In this document: positions 17,396-26,339 of the stretch, in pieces | Numbering within the stretch: position 1 is the first letter of the stretch | Layout: every line of letters begins with the position of its first letter | NCBI GenBank assembly: GCA_964370395.1 | Contig: CAYJIZ010000002.1 | Location: 93,345-157,344, forward strand | Length of the DNA: 64,000 bases | Source of the DNA: JBGUVL01 sp964370395 | Lineage (GTDB): Bacteria > Bacillota_I > Bacilli_A > Erysipelotrichales > Erysipelotrichaceae | Direction: 5' to 3' | The notes under the pieces: model-generated | What the model was told of the DNA's origin: nothing | Database searches by the model: none | The model's input: the letters and a program-made list of their open reading frames with translations, nothing else | Made by a program: the position numbers and the translations under genes

Positions 17396-17412
17396 ACTTA
17401 AGCGTCTTAAGT
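17396..17412. promoter_or_regulatory. Operator-like inverted repeat ahead of the activase operon
   Basis: ACTTAAG-CGT-CTTAAGT is a perfect 7-bp inverted repeat just downstream of the predicted transcript start. Its position suggests a repressor site; the regulator is unknown. Confidence 0.5.
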
Positions 17413-17422
17413 ATTAAATATC

Positions 17423-17451
17423 ATTTTACACTCATTCAAAGCAAATGTCCA
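17423..17451 (-). promoter_or_regulatory. Promoter of the activase operon
   Basis: On the minus strand: TGGACA (17446-17451), 17-base spacer, TAAAAT (17423-17428). Confidence 0.6.
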
Positions 17452-17497
17452 TGTTTGTGATACTTCTTTTTTGTAGAGTATCTAGAAATGTTTTTGC

Positions 17498-17525
17498 TTG
17501 TAATGAGTAAAAAATAGATTACAAT
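17498..17525 (+). promoter_or_regulatory. Promoter of the 2-hydroxyacid dehydrogenase gene
   Basis: TTGTAA (17498-17503), 16-base spacer, TACAAT (17520-17525). Confidence 0.55.
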
Positions 17526-17560
17526 AATAGTAGAATAGAACACGTAAGAAAGAGGTTTGT

Positions 17561-18493
17561 ATGAAAATTTTATGTATCATTGGTTTGCCAGAAGAAATCA
17601 TTACTTTCTTAAAGAGCAAAGGGGAAGTTGTGATAAAAAAAAGAAGTGAACTAACAAGTGAAGAAATGTCACAATATACGATTATTATTGGAAATGTTCC
17701 ATTGCCTTTGATGCAGTATGCAACCAATGTGAAATACTTGCAATTAGAAAGCGCTGGAAGCGATCAATATACAACACTTGTTCCGAAGGATTGTATCTTA
17801 TGTAATGCAGCAGGTACTTTTGGTGCAACGATTAGTGAACATTTAATTATGGTAACATTAATGTTGTTTCGTAATATGCCACATTATCAAATCGCGCAAA
17901 GCAAGCGAGAATATGCACCGATCCATCATGTGAAATTAATTCATAATAGTCGCTTTCTTATATTTGGTACTGGTAATTTAGGTAGTGAATATGCTAAAGT
18001 AGTGCAAGCATGTGGTGGTTATACCATTGGAGTGAAACGAAACAAAGTTACTAGTTTGCCTCATTTTAATGAAGTTATTACAAATGATGAGGTTGAAAAT
18101 TATTTGGCTAGTAGTGACGTTGTTTGTTTGTGTTTGCCAAAAAACAAAGATAGTGACAATATTTTGAGTGCGAAGCGATTAGCGATGCTAGCGTCAGATG
18201 CGATCGTTTTGAATGTCGGTAGAGGAAATGCTGTTGATGAATCTTATTTGTGCCAAATGTTGCAAGAAAATCGTTTGTTAGGGGCAGCGCTAGATGTGTT
18301 TGAAAAAGAACCGATTGCGCAAGATAGTCCTTTGTGGCAAACACCTAACTTAATTATTACACCACACGTATCAGGGACGTTTGCTAATGCTTATACGTAC
18401 GATCTTTTTTATGCCATCGTAAAGGATAATGTACATCGCTATTTTAATAATGAAACACTGCGAAATGTGGTTGACAAAAATTGGGGTTATTAA
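17561..18493 (+). CDS. D-isomer-specific 2-hydroxyacid dehydrogenase family protein
   Basis: The 310-residue protein has the two-domain layout of this NAD(P)-dependent family. The Rossmann motif is FGTGNLGSEYA (about 130-140), and the catalytic triad is in place: Arg in NVGRGN, Glu in DVFEKEP and His in TPHVSG. The reaction is reversible reduction of a 2-keto acid, but the substrate (lactate, glyoxylate, 3-phosphoglycerate or other) cannot be assigned. The N-terminal substrate domain is short. SD AGAAAGAGG precedes the ATG. It is divergently transcribed from the activase operon, which handles 2-hydroxyacyl-CoA-type chemistry in other bacteria, so a metabolic link is possible but unproven. Confidence 0.87.
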   Translation: MKILCIIGLPEEIITFLKSKGEVVIKKRSELTSEEMSQYTIIIGNVPLPLMQYATNVKYLQLESAGSDQYTTLVPKDCILCNAAGTFGATISEHLIMVTLMLFRNMPHYQIAQSKREYAPIHHVKLIHNSRFLIFGTGNLGSEYAKVVQACGGYTIGVKRNKVTSLPHFNEVITNDEVENYLASSDVVCLCLPKNKDSDNILSAKRLAMLASDAIVLNVGRGNAVDESYLCQMLQENRLLGAALDVFEKEPIAQDSPLWQTPNLIITPHVSGTFANAYTYDLFYAIVKDNVHRYFNNETLRNVVDKNWGY

Positions 18494-18513
18494 ACAATCA
18501 AAAGTGCTTTTCA

Positions 18514-18542
18514 TTAACAAATAACGCATTTTGTGTTACAAT
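18514..18542 (+). promoter_or_regulatory. Promoter of the rnjB-ftsK transcript
   Basis: TTAACA (18514-18519), 17-base spacer, extended -10 TGTTACAAT (18534-18542). A TTGACA at 18555 has no good -10 partner. Confidence 0.65.
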
Positions 18543-18620
18543 ATTCAAAGAGATTTGACACAAATTTAATCCTTTGGTTAAAAGTAGATAAATAATAGAG
18601 AATGAAAGAAGAGGAAACAT

Positions 18621-20279
18621 ATGGAAGATGTTAAAATATTCGCGCTAGGCGGATTGGATGAAAATGGAAAAAATTTATATTGTATTGAAGTGAATGATGT
18701 AATATTCATCATTGAAGTAGGAATTATGATACCTGACACAACGTTGTTAGGAGTTGAATTTATTATTCCTGACTTCACGTATTTAATTGAGAATAAAAAA
18801 CGCATCGGGGGAATTTTCATTACCCACGGACATGATGATGTCATGCGTGCGTTACCTTATTTATTAAAACAAGTGAATGCTCCAGTGTACACTGGTAAGT
18901 TTACTTCAATTTTAGTAGAAGAGTGTTTACGTAAAGAAAAAGTAAAAGGAGCGAATGTACGTGTTATTGATCGTACTTCTCTGTTGACTATTGAAGGTGT
19001 TGAAGTAAGAACATTCGCGATGACACACGCTGTTCCAGACGCGTTTGGAGTAGCGATTCGCTCTAACCAAGGATACATTGTATACAGTGGAGAATACGTG
19101 TTTGATTACAACGTACAATCGTCTTTCTACAATTGTGATTTAAATGAGTTAAGTGAAATCGGAAAAAAAGGAGTATTGTGTTTGTTGACAGAATCCATTG
19201 GGATTGATACAGATGGACATACTGCACCAAGACATCGTATTAGTGAAAAGATTGAACCAATCTTTGAATCACATGAAGGACGTTTTATTGTTGCATGTTA
19301 TAAACAGAGTTTGTTCCGTATTCAAGAGATTTTGGATATTGCCGTAAAATACAAAAAGAAAGTGTTCTTTCATGATGATAACTTGCGTCGTATTATTCAA
19401 AACTTAGATGATATCGGTTACTACAAGTTACCGAAAGAATTTGTTATTGAAAAGAAAGACTTCACAAATACAATTGAAGACGTCTTAATTGTTGTAAGTG
19501 GTACAGGGAAACGTTTGTACTTGAAAATGTCAAATATCGCAACCCACGAAGACCCACTTGTGAGCTTACGTAAAAGTGATACGATCATTGTTGCTTCTAA
19601 TATGGTTAATGGAACCGAAAAAGAAGCAGTAAATATGGAAAACGAAATTTATAAAGAAGGTGGTAAGATTTATTCTTTCCGCTCTCGTGAATTGTTATCC
19701 ATGCATCCAAGTAAAGAAGATTTAAAAATGGCATTGTATTTGTTTAAACCAAAATACTACTTCCCAGTGAAAGGGGAATACCGTCATTTGATTAAAAATG
19801 CTGACTTGGCAACAAAAATGGGCTTTACACCTGACCGTATTGTCTTGTGTGACAACGGACAAGTTGCTACGTTTAGAAAACGTTCATTAATTTCGATGAG
19901 TCAAGAACTTGATTTGGATGATACATTAATTGATGGAAACGAAAACTGGGATGTTACCGGTGTTGTATTGAAAGATCGTGAAATTTTATCGAAGGATGGA
20001 GTTATGATTATCGGTGTTTCATTGAATTTCAAAACGAAGAAAATCGTGAGTGGAATCGATGTGCAAACACGTGGATTAATTTATTTGAAAGATGCAGATC
20101 ACATTGTAAAAGAAGTGATGAAAATTATGCAAGAAACGGTAGAAAAAGCCGTAAGTGAAAAACGTTATGAAAATATTGAAGTGCGAATGGAAGCACGTGA
20201 TAAGATAAGTCGTTATCTATCAAAAGAAACAGGAAAAAGACCAATGGTATTACCTGTTATCTTGGAGATGAATATTTAA
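18621..20279 (+). CDS. rnjB: Ribonuclease J2-like protein, catalytically degenerate
   Basis: The 552-residue length and order of domains (metallo-beta-lactamase, beta-CASP, C-terminal domain) are those of RNase J. Metal-binding motifs are eroded. Motif II reads THGHDDV (69-74), where the family has HxHxDH, so the last His is lost. GEYVFD replaces GDFKFD, YKQSLFR replaces the ASNxHR segment, and PVKGEYRH replaces PVHGEYRH. B. subtilis RNase J2, encoded beside spoIIIE, is similarly weakened and works with J1 in a complex. Here too ftsK follows after 15 bases. A structural or regulatory partner of an RNase J1 encoded elsewhere is the likely role. SD GAAGAGGAA. Confidence 0.87.
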   Translation: MEDVKIFALGGLDENGKNLYCIEVNDVIFIIEVGIMIPDTTLLGVEFIIPDFTYLIENKKRIGGIFITHGHDDVMRALPYLLKQVNAPVYTGKFTSILVEECLRKEKVKGANVRVIDRTSLLTIEGVEVRTFAMTHAVPDAFGVAIRSNQGYIVYSGEYVFDYNVQSSFYNCDLNELSEIGKKGVLCLLTESIGIDTDGHTAPRHRISEKIEPIFESHEGRFIVACYKQSLFRIQEILDIAVKYKKKVFFHDDNLRRIIQNLDDIGYYKLPKEFVIEKKDFTNTIEDVLIVVSGTGKRLYLKMSNIATHEDPLVSLRKSDTIIVASNMVNGTEKEAVNMENEIYKEGGKIYSFRSRELLSMHPSKEDLKMALYLFKPKYYFPVKGEYRHLIKNADLATKMGFTPDRIVLCDNGQVATFRKRSLISMSQELDLDDTLIDGNENWDVTGVVLKDREILSKDGVMIIGVSLNFKTKKIVSGIDVQTRGLIYLKDADHIVKEVMKIMQETVEKAVSEKRYENIEVRMEARDKISRYLSKETGKRPMVLPVILEMNI

Positions 20280-20294
20280 GAAAGAGGGGAGTAT

Positions 20295-22616
20295 ATGGCG
20301 AAAAAAAAGCGCAGAAAAAAGACAAAACAGTCGTTTGTAGACAGTGATGTTACACTTTACATATACTCTCTTTTAATTATTGTTTTGTCGATTATCGGAT
20401 TGCTTGAAGTAGGAATCGTAGGCGAGTTTTTGACAAAATTAATAATTGTATTAGTAGGGAATATGTACGCAGTTGTGTATTTGATTTTTATCTTATTAGC
20501 AATTGTTTATATGAAAGAAAAAACATTAAAGAGCATTAAAGCGAAATATTATGTAGGGGTATTGCTTATTTTTCTTGCTGGAATCACCTTTTTGGCGTTA
20601 CCACAAGATGAAACATTAACTGGAATGCGTGTTGTTGATTCCTTTAACACAACGATTCCTGCCATTATGGAAGGAAAGACAACAGTTGGTGGAGGAGTAA
20701 TCGGTGCATTTTTCTATGCTGTTTTCTCTTTGTTGTTTGATCGTACAGGAACGTATATTGTAATGGTCTTCTTAGTGTTACTTGGTTTGTTACTAGTAAC
20801 AAAAAAAGAGACGTTTATGAAAATAAAAGACTTTTTTATGAATCGTCAAAAATCGATGTCATCTTTCTTACAAGAAAAAAATGAGATGCGCAAAGAAAAG
20901 AAAACGATGGTTCGTGAACAGAAACAACGTGATTTTGAATTTATTGATTACAATTCATTTGACCAAGAGTCAATGGATGATTTCTTAGAAGTAGGAAGCG
21001 AACCTTTACCAATAAGCAATTCGTCTTTTATGAATGTGAATGATGTATTCAATCAAGAAGAAGACATCATGCCAGTAAGTGAAACTAAGGCTGCGAAAGC
21101 CTCAAGTGTTGCAGGATTGGTTGTGGATGAAGTAAAAGAAGAAAAACCAAAACAAACAGTAGCAGAAAAAACAAAATATGTTACTGACTTTAAAAATTAT
21201 CGTTTGCCATCGATTCGTTTGTTACAGTTACCTGAAGGGCGTGGAAGATCGGGAGCGAATTCCAGTGCTGCAAATGAAAGCGGAAAACAATTGGTTTACA
21301 TTTTAGAACAATTTGGTGTAAAAGTAACATTAGTGGATACGCATATCGGACCAAGTGTTACTAAGTTTGAATTGCGTCCTGAAAACGGGGTTCGTGTAAA
21401 TAAGATTAGTAACTTACAGCAAGATATCAAAATGGGATTAGCAGCGAAAGACATTCGTATTGAAGCACCAATTCCAGGGAAGAGTACAGTTGGTATCGAA
21501 ATTCCAAACGTTGAAAAAACAACAGTTGCGATGCGTGATTTGATGAAGTCGATTCCAGCAGGTGCAGAAAATAAAAAATTATTGTTTGCATTAGGAAAAG
21601 ATTTGATGGGTAATTGCGTTTATGGCGAATTGAATAAGATGCCTCACTTGTTGATTGCAGGAGCAACGGGGAGTGGAAAGTCCGTATGTGTTAACTCGAT
21701 TATTACAAGTTTGTTAATGCGTACTAAACCAGATGAAGTAAAGATGTTATTAATTGATCCTAAAAAAGTAGAGTTTACGCAATATGCGAAAATTCCACAT
21801 CTTTTGGCACCTGTTATTACTAATGGGGAAGAAGCGAGTCGTGCTTTAAAAGTCATTGTTAAGATGATGGATGATCGTTATGAGTTATTCTCAAAGTTAG
21901 GTGTACGTAATATTAGTAGTTATAATAAATATTTAGAAGAACACAGTGAGGAACAACTACAACCTATGCCTTTTATTGTCGTGATTATCGATGAGTTGGC
22001 AGATTTAATGTTAGTTGCTGCCAAAGAAGTGGAAGCGAGTATTCAAAGAATTACGCAGCTAGCAAGAGCGGCTGGTATTCATTTGATTGTTGCTACACAA
22101 AGACCTTCTGTTGATGTGATTACTGGAGTAATCAAAGCCAATATACCAAGTAGAATTGCCTTTGCGGTATCAAGTGCTGTCGACTCCCGTACAATATTAG
22201 ACCAACAAGGTGCAGAGAAGTTATTAGGACTTGGAGATATGTTATATATTCCAGTAGGAGAACAAGTTGCAACGCGTGTACAAGGATGTTTTGTATCGGA
22301 TGATGAAGTGATGGCAATTTCAAACTTCTGTAGTGTGCAAGCATTACCGCGTTATGATGATGTGTTCTTACGATTAGAAGAAGTGGATTCGCAAGGTGGA
22401 AGTGTTTCTGACTTTGATGATCCATTGTATGAAGAAGTGAGAACGTTTGTGATTGAGTCGCAAAAAGCGAGTACCTCATTCATTCAACGAAAATTCTCGA
22501 TTGGTTATTCTCGTGCTGCGCGTCTAATTGATACCCTTGAAGCAAGTGGTGTTGTTGGTCCATCACGTGGAAGCAAACCAAGAGAAGTATTTATTAAAGG
22601 AGAAAGTGAAGAATAA
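20295..22616 (+). CDS. ftsK: DNA translocase FtsK/SpoIIIE
   Basis: This 773-residue DNA pump clears chromosomes from the division septum. A basic N-terminus (KKKRRKKTK) precedes about four membrane segments (residues 25-175), then a charged linker (about 180-310), the RecA-like motor (about 320-680) with Walker A GATGSGKS (about 456-463) and Walker B VVIIDELADLM, and the C-terminal gamma winged-helix domain (FIQRKFSIGYSRAARLID) that reads orienting DNA sequences. It follows rnjB in what is probably one transcript. Whether it acts in vegetative division (FtsK/SftA-like) or sporulation cannot be decided here; the membrane domain fits either. Confidence 0.96.
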   Translation: MAKKKRRKKTKQSFVDSDVTLYIYSLLIIVLSIIGLLEVGIVGEFLTKLIIVLVGNMYAVVYLIFILLAIVYMKEKTLKSIKAKYYVGVLLIFLAGITFLALPQDETLTGMRVVDSFNTTIPAIMEGKTTVGGGVIGAFFYAVFSLLFDRTGTYIVMVFLVLLGLLLVTKKETFMKIKDFFMNRQKSMSSFLQEKNEMRKEKKTMVREQKQRDFEFIDYNSFDQESMDDFLEVGSEPLPISNSSFMNVNDVFNQEEDIMPVSETKAAKASSVAGLVVDEVKEEKPKQTVAEKTKYVTDFKNYRLPSIRLLQLPEGRGRSGANSSAANESGKQLVYILEQFGVKVTLVDTHIGPSVTKFELRPENGVRVNKISNLQQDIKMGLAAKDIRIEAPIPGKSTVGIEIPNVEKTTVAMRDLMKSIPAGAENKKLLFALGKDLMGNCVYGELNKMPHLLIAGATGSGKSVCVNSIITSLLMRTKPDEVKMLLIDPKKVEFTQYAKIPHLLAPVITNGEEASRALKVIVKMMDDRYELFSKLGVRNISSYNKYLEEHSEEQLQPMPFIVVIIDELADLMLVAAKEVEASIQRITQLARAAGIHLIVATQRPSVDVITGVIKANIPSRIAFAVSSAVDSRTILDQQGAEKLLGLGDMLYIPVGEQVATRVQGCFVSDDEVMAISNFCSVQALPRYDDVFLRLEEVDSQGGSVSDFDDPLYEEVRTFVIESQKASTSFIQRKFSIGYSRAARLIDTLEASGVVGPSRGSKPREVFIKGESEE

Positions 22617-22623
22617 AAAAAAT

Positions 22624-22653
22624 AAAACTGTGAAAGCAGTTTTATATTTTTTA
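22624..22653 (+). terminator. Weak terminator after ftsK
   Basis: AAAACTG (22624) pairs with CAGTTTT (to 22643), followed by ATATTTTTTA. The stem is AT-rich. Confidence 0.5.
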
Positions 22654-22686
22654 TTCCCACTATGTTCCATAGGAAAGGAAAATAAA

Positions 22687-23937
22687 ATGAGCAATATTAC
22701 AATTATTAAAGATCATAAGTTTAAGAATATTGTGATTAGTGTACGCTTTTTATCAAAACTCAACAAAGAGGAAATTGCAGCTAAAATGGTTTTAGCGAAT
22801 GTTTTGAATGATGTATCCAATACGTATGATACAAAACAGAAAGCGATACAACAACTGGATTATATGTATGGAAGTGCATTAAGTATTACAAGCTCAATCA
22901 TTGGAGATGGACAAATCACGGTCGCGAAAGCAAAAAGCATTCATCCAAAGTTTATCGATAATAAAGTTGATTTACTGAAAGAACAGTTTGCTTTATTGGC
23001 TTCTTTTTTATTAGATCCATTGCGTGAAAATGATTCGTTTTTAAAAAGCAATATAGAAGAAGCAAAAAAGATGCAAGAGGATTATTTAAAAAGAGTAATG
23101 GACGATCCTAGTGCGTTTTCTATGCAAGAAGCGACACGTATCGCTGCGAAAGAGCAACCACTCGGTGTGAGTGCTTCGCAAACGATAAAACAAGTACAAG
23201 AACTTGATGTAGAAGCGGTGAATGAACAATACAAAAAGATGATCAACAATGACAAAGTAGATATTTTAGTATTTGGTGATGTTGATGAAACGTATGTGTT
23301 GGAGTTAGCAAATACGTACTTAAAACCAATTGTTCGAGATCAAGAAGCAATAAAGGTTAATTATTGTTTGAATCATACAAGTTTAGAACCAATTATTTAT
23401 GGATATCGTGATATTTCCCAAAGCTATATTTCATCTGTATACACGACATCAATTGCAAATGATGACAAACGCTTTCCTGCATTGCGCGTAGCAAATGCTA
23501 TTTTTGGACAACTACCAAGTGGTTTGTTGTTTCAAAATGTTCGTGAAAAGAATAGCTTGTGTTATTCTATTTACTCGATGATAAATCCTTATGATGGTGC
23601 GTTGATGATTAGTACTGGTGTCGAAGCGAAGAACATTCAAAAAACATTACAATTAATCAAAGAGCAATTTGAAGTGATGCAATGTGGTGATTTTAGTGAT
23701 GACTTGTTATCGACAGCGAAGATTATGTTAATTAATTCATTGCAATCAGCAAACGATGATATTGATTCGATATTGGCTTTTGCTTATCGTAATATTTTAT
23801 TAAATAGTAAGGAAACGATTGCGCAATCTATTGCAGCGATCGAACAAGTGAGCAAAGAAGATGTCATTGCAGTGATGCAGCAATGCCAATATGTGACTTC
23901 TTATGTTTTAACACAGAAAGGAGAAGCAGATGAATAA
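22687..23937 (+). CDS. ymfF: M16 peptidase-like protein, YmfF type (inactive subunit)
   Basis: The 416-residue protein has the M16 (insulinase-like) fold but no HxxEH zinc motif, as expected of the non-catalytic partner of a YmfF/YmfH pair. The start at 22687 (MSNITIIKDHKFKN) is chosen for SD AGGAAAGGA; an upstream extension would run back into ftsK. The active homologue overlaps its stop by eight bases. In B. subtilis the pair lies just beyond spoIIIE and has been linked to the 5-aminopentanol modification of EF-P. The dehydrogenase-like partner YmfI is not adjacent here, so that pathway is only a possibility. Confidence 0.85.
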   Translation: MSNITIIKDHKFKNIVISVRFLSKLNKEEIAAKMVLANVLNDVSNTYDTKQKAIQQLDYMYGSALSITSSIIGDGQITVAKAKSIHPKFIDNKVDLLKEQFALLASFLLDPLRENDSFLKSNIEEAKKMQEDYLKRVMDDPSAFSMQEATRIAAKEQPLGVSASQTIKQVQELDVEAVNEQYKKMINNDKVDILVFGDVDETYVLELANTYLKPIVRDQEAIKVNYCLNHTSLEPIIYGYRDISQSYISSVYTTSIANDDKRFPALRVANAIFGQLPSGLLFQNVREKNSLCYSIYSMINPYDGALMISTGVEAKNIQKTLQLIKEQFEVMQCGDFSDDLLSTAKIMLINSLQSANDDIDSILAFAYRNILLNSKETIAQSIAAIEQVSKEDVIAVMQQCQYVTSYVLTQKGEADE

Positions 23938-25204
23938 GATTGAAAATACACGTTATCAGGAAACGTATGTAGAAGAAACGTTAGACAATGGGTTGCATGT
24001 CGTATTGTGGCAAAAACCTGATTTTGAAAAATCGTTCTTTTTAATGGCAACGCCACTTGGGGCACTTGATTTAATTCAAGAAATGAATGGAAAAGAAATT
24101 GCATTTCCAGCTGGTATTGCTCACTTCTTAGAACATAAAATGTTTGAAGATGAAAACGATTTGGATGTCATGGATCAGTTTGCGCAAATGGGTGCAAATG
24201 TAAATGCATTTACTTCGTATAGTGAAACAGCTTATTATTTTTCTACCGCATCAGATCCAGTAGCACCGCTACATTTGTTGTTGGACTTTGTACAAACATT
24301 ATCGATAAGCGAAGAAAGCGTCGAAAAAGAGAAGGGAATTATCATTCAAGAGTTGGAAATGTACCAACAAATGAGTGAAATGCGTATTTTAAACGAAACG
24401 TTAGCTTCTTTGTTTCATACGCACCCTTTAAAATATGATATCGGTGGAGATAACGAAAGTGTATCTTCGACTACCAAACAACAATTAGAAGATTGTTACC
24501 ACTTTAACTACCATCCATCCAATATGTTATTGGTTGGTGTTAGTGCGAAGGATCCAAAAGAATTGTTAGAGGAAATCAAAAGTAATCAAAACAACAAACA
24601 ATTTAGTGAAAAAGTAAAAATCAAACGCAAGAATTACGAGGAAGTAAGTAGTGTTGCTCGTAAACAACATACATTCGCTATGGATATCAGCGTGCCAAAA
24701 ACAACCATTTCTTTTAAAATGGAAGGCATTCGTGATGTTGTTGAAAGAAGTAAAAAAGAGTGGGCATATAAGCTTTTGTTTGATTTGTATTTCTCAACGT
24801 TGAATCCAAACTACCAAAGATGGATTGATGAAGAAATCATTAATACTTCATTCAGTTTTGAAATTGATTTTGGAAGTGACTATGGATTATTGTTGTTTTA
24901 TGGTGAAACGGAAAAAGTAGATCAGTTTGAAGAAATTATTGTTACTACTTTACAAACAATTCAAAATATCGAAGACGAAGCATTAGCATCACTTAAGAAT
25001 CGATATTTTGGAATGAATGTAAATGCATTAAACGATCACAAACAAATTGCAATCACTTTCATGCGTAATTATTTTTCGGATATTGACTTCTTTCAAGCTT
25101 TGGAAGTTGTTGATAGCATAACAAGTAAAGATATTATGCTAGCGTTAAAAGAAATCGATTTAGACAACAGATGTAAAGTTATTATTCAACCTAGTGCCGA
25201 ATAA
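23930..25204 (+). CDS. ymfH: M16 family zinc peptidase, YmfH type
   Basis: The 424-residue protein carries the M16 motif HFLEH (65-69), plus the downstream third zinc ligand in EKGIIIQELEMY about 75 residues later. The N-terminal half is the catalytic M16 domain and the C-terminal half the companion M16_C domain. The start overlaps the stop of ymfF, and SD AAAGGAGA lies inside that gene, so the two are translationally coupled and probably form a heterodimer. It is followed by a terminator, ending the block that starts with rnjB. The substrate is unknown. Confidence 0.9.
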   Translation: MNKIENTRYQETYVEETLDNGLHVVLWQKPDFEKSFFLMATPLGALDLIQEMNGKEIAFPAGIAHFLEHKMFEDENDLDVMDQFAQMGANVNAFTSYSETAYYFSTASDPVAPLHLLLDFVQTLSISEESVEKEKGIIIQELEMYQQMSEMRILNETLASLFHTHPLKYDIGGDNESVSSTTKQQLEDCYHFNYHPSNMLLVGVSAKDPKELLEEIKSNQNNKQFSEKVKIKRKNYEEVSSVARKQHTFAMDISVPKTTISFKMEGIRDVVERSKKEWAYKLLFDLYFSTLNPNYQRWIDEEIINTSFSFEIDFGSDYGLLLFYGETEKVDQFEEIIVTTLQTIQNIEDEALASLKNRYFGMNVNALNDHKQIAITFMRNYFSDIDFFQALEVVDSITSKDIMLALKEIDLDNRCKVIIQPSAE

Positions 25205-25221
25205 GTCAAATCAATAAAATG

Positions 25222-25246
25222 GAACCTTTTAAAAAGGTTCTTTTTT
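25222..25246 (+). terminator. Terminator after the M16 pair
   Basis: GAACCTTTT pairs with AAAAGGTTC (to 25240), followed by TTTTTT. Confidence 0.85.
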
Positions 25247-25327
25247 AGTAAATTTTTCCATATTTGACACTTTTCAACAGCTTTTTGATTTGTTATTATT
25301 ACTAAGGGGGTTCCAGAAAGGAGTAAT

Positions 25328-25660
25328 ATGCTTAATCATATTATTATTGTTGGAAAGGTAAAGGAAGCACCTGTTATTAAAGAAACGAGTTCTGGGTTAA
25401 AGTACTGTTATGTACTTGTGGATGTTGTTCGTCCCTTTAAAAACAGCGAAGGTGGTTATGACGTTGACACGTTGAATTGTACCATGTGGCGTAACCTTGC
25501 CGAAAATAGTTTAATGTATTGCAAAGTCGGTGCTATAGTTGGAATCAAAGGAAGATTACAGTCTAGCATGTATACAAAAGATAATGGTAATACGTTTTAC
25601 AATTATGATGTTGTTGTCGAAAAGGTAACATTCATCTCAAGCCCAAAAGAGGATGCATAA
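25328..25660 (+). CDS. ssb: Small single-stranded DNA-binding protein (SSB paralogue)
   Basis: The 110-residue protein is a single OB-fold SSB: it begins MLNHIIIVGKVKEAPV, with CTMWRNLAEN and VGIKGRLQSS as conserved strands. It lacks the long linker and acidic DDDIPF-type tip of replicative SSB, ending SSPKEDA. It is therefore more like SsbB/YwpH-type short paralogues that protect incoming DNA in competence; dprA further along the window fits but does not prove this. SD AGAAAGGAG. It has its own upstream region and a shared downstream terminator. Confidence 0.88.
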   Translation: MLNHIIIVGKVKEAPVIKETSSGLKYCYVLVDVVRPFKNSEGGYDVDTLNCTMWRNLAENSLMYCKVGAIVGIKGRLQSSMYTKDNGNTFYNYDVVVEKVTFISSPKEDA

Positions 25661-25688
25661 GCGATCTTATACTGATGAGTAAAATAAA

Positions 25689-25716
25689 AAAACCCTTTGT
25701 ATAAAGGGTTTTTCTT
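25689..25716. terminator. Bidirectional terminator between ssb and rpsD
   Basis: AAACCCTTT-GTAT-AAAGGGTTT flanked by A run and TTTCTTT. Confidence 0.85.
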
Positions 25717-25718
25717 TG

Positions 25719-26330
25719 TTATCTGTTGTAAAATTCTACTACAAGAAGCTCGTTTACTTCTGCGTTTAGTTCTGCTCTTTCAGGAATACGTACGAATTTT
25801 CCTTTTTTAGCGTTTTTGTCAACATCTACGAATGCTGGAGTACTTAATGTAGCTTCCAATGCATCGTTAATTGCTGCCAAGTTTAATGATTTTTCTTTTA
25901 CTTCGATAATTTGTCCAGGTTTTACTGAGTAAGATGGAATATCAACTTTTTTACCATCTACTAAGAAGTGACCGTGGTTAACTAATTGACGTGCTTGTCT
26001 ACGAGTAGTAGCAAATCCCATACGGTATACTACGTTGTCTAATCTTGATTCTAATAAGAATAAGAAGTTGTGACCAGCCACACCTTTCATTTTACTTGCT
26101 TTTTTATACGTGTTGTAGAATTGACGTTCGTTAATTCCATACATGTAACGAATTCTTTGTTTTTCTCTTAACTGTAATCCGTAGTTTGTTAATTTTACTC
26201 TTTTTGTTGGACCGTGTTGTCCTGGAGCATATTGACGCTGTTTACCTTTTGAGAATTCTTTACCAGTTTCTAAGATTGAAAATCCTAAGCGTCTAGAGAT
26301 TTTAAACACTGGTTTTGTGATTTTTGCCAT
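25719..26330 (-). CDS. rpsD: 30S ribosomal protein S4
   Basis: The 203-residue protein binds 16S rRNA early in 30S assembly and is an autogenous translational repressor in other bacteria. It starts MAKITKPVFKISRRLG; an upstream in-frame extension to 26381 is rejected because SD AAGGAGG lies directly ahead of 26330. The RNA-binding S4 domain (about 90-155) contains ESRLDNVVYRMGFATTRRQARQLVNHGH. The N-terminal zinc Cys residues of some S4 proteins are absent (C-minus type). It stands alone, transcribed divergently from ezrA, with a long structured leader. Confidence 0.97.
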   Translation of the reverse strand: MAKITKPVFKISRRLGFSILETGKEFSKGKQRQYAPGQHGPTKRVKLTNYGLQLREKQRIRYMYGINERQFYNTYKKASKMKGVAGHNFLFLLESRLDNVVYRMGFATTRRQARQLVNHGHFLVDGKKVDIPSYSVKPGQIIEVKEKSLNLAAINDALEATLSTPAFVDVDKNAKKGKFVRIPERAELNAEVNELLVVEFYNR

Positions 26331-26339
26331 TTTGAATGA

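Noticed and set aside
22528..22686. Longer start of the YmfF-like gene overlapping ftsK
   Set aside because: The extension is an out-of-frame copy of ftsK sequence plus a terminator; ATG at 22687 has a good SD.
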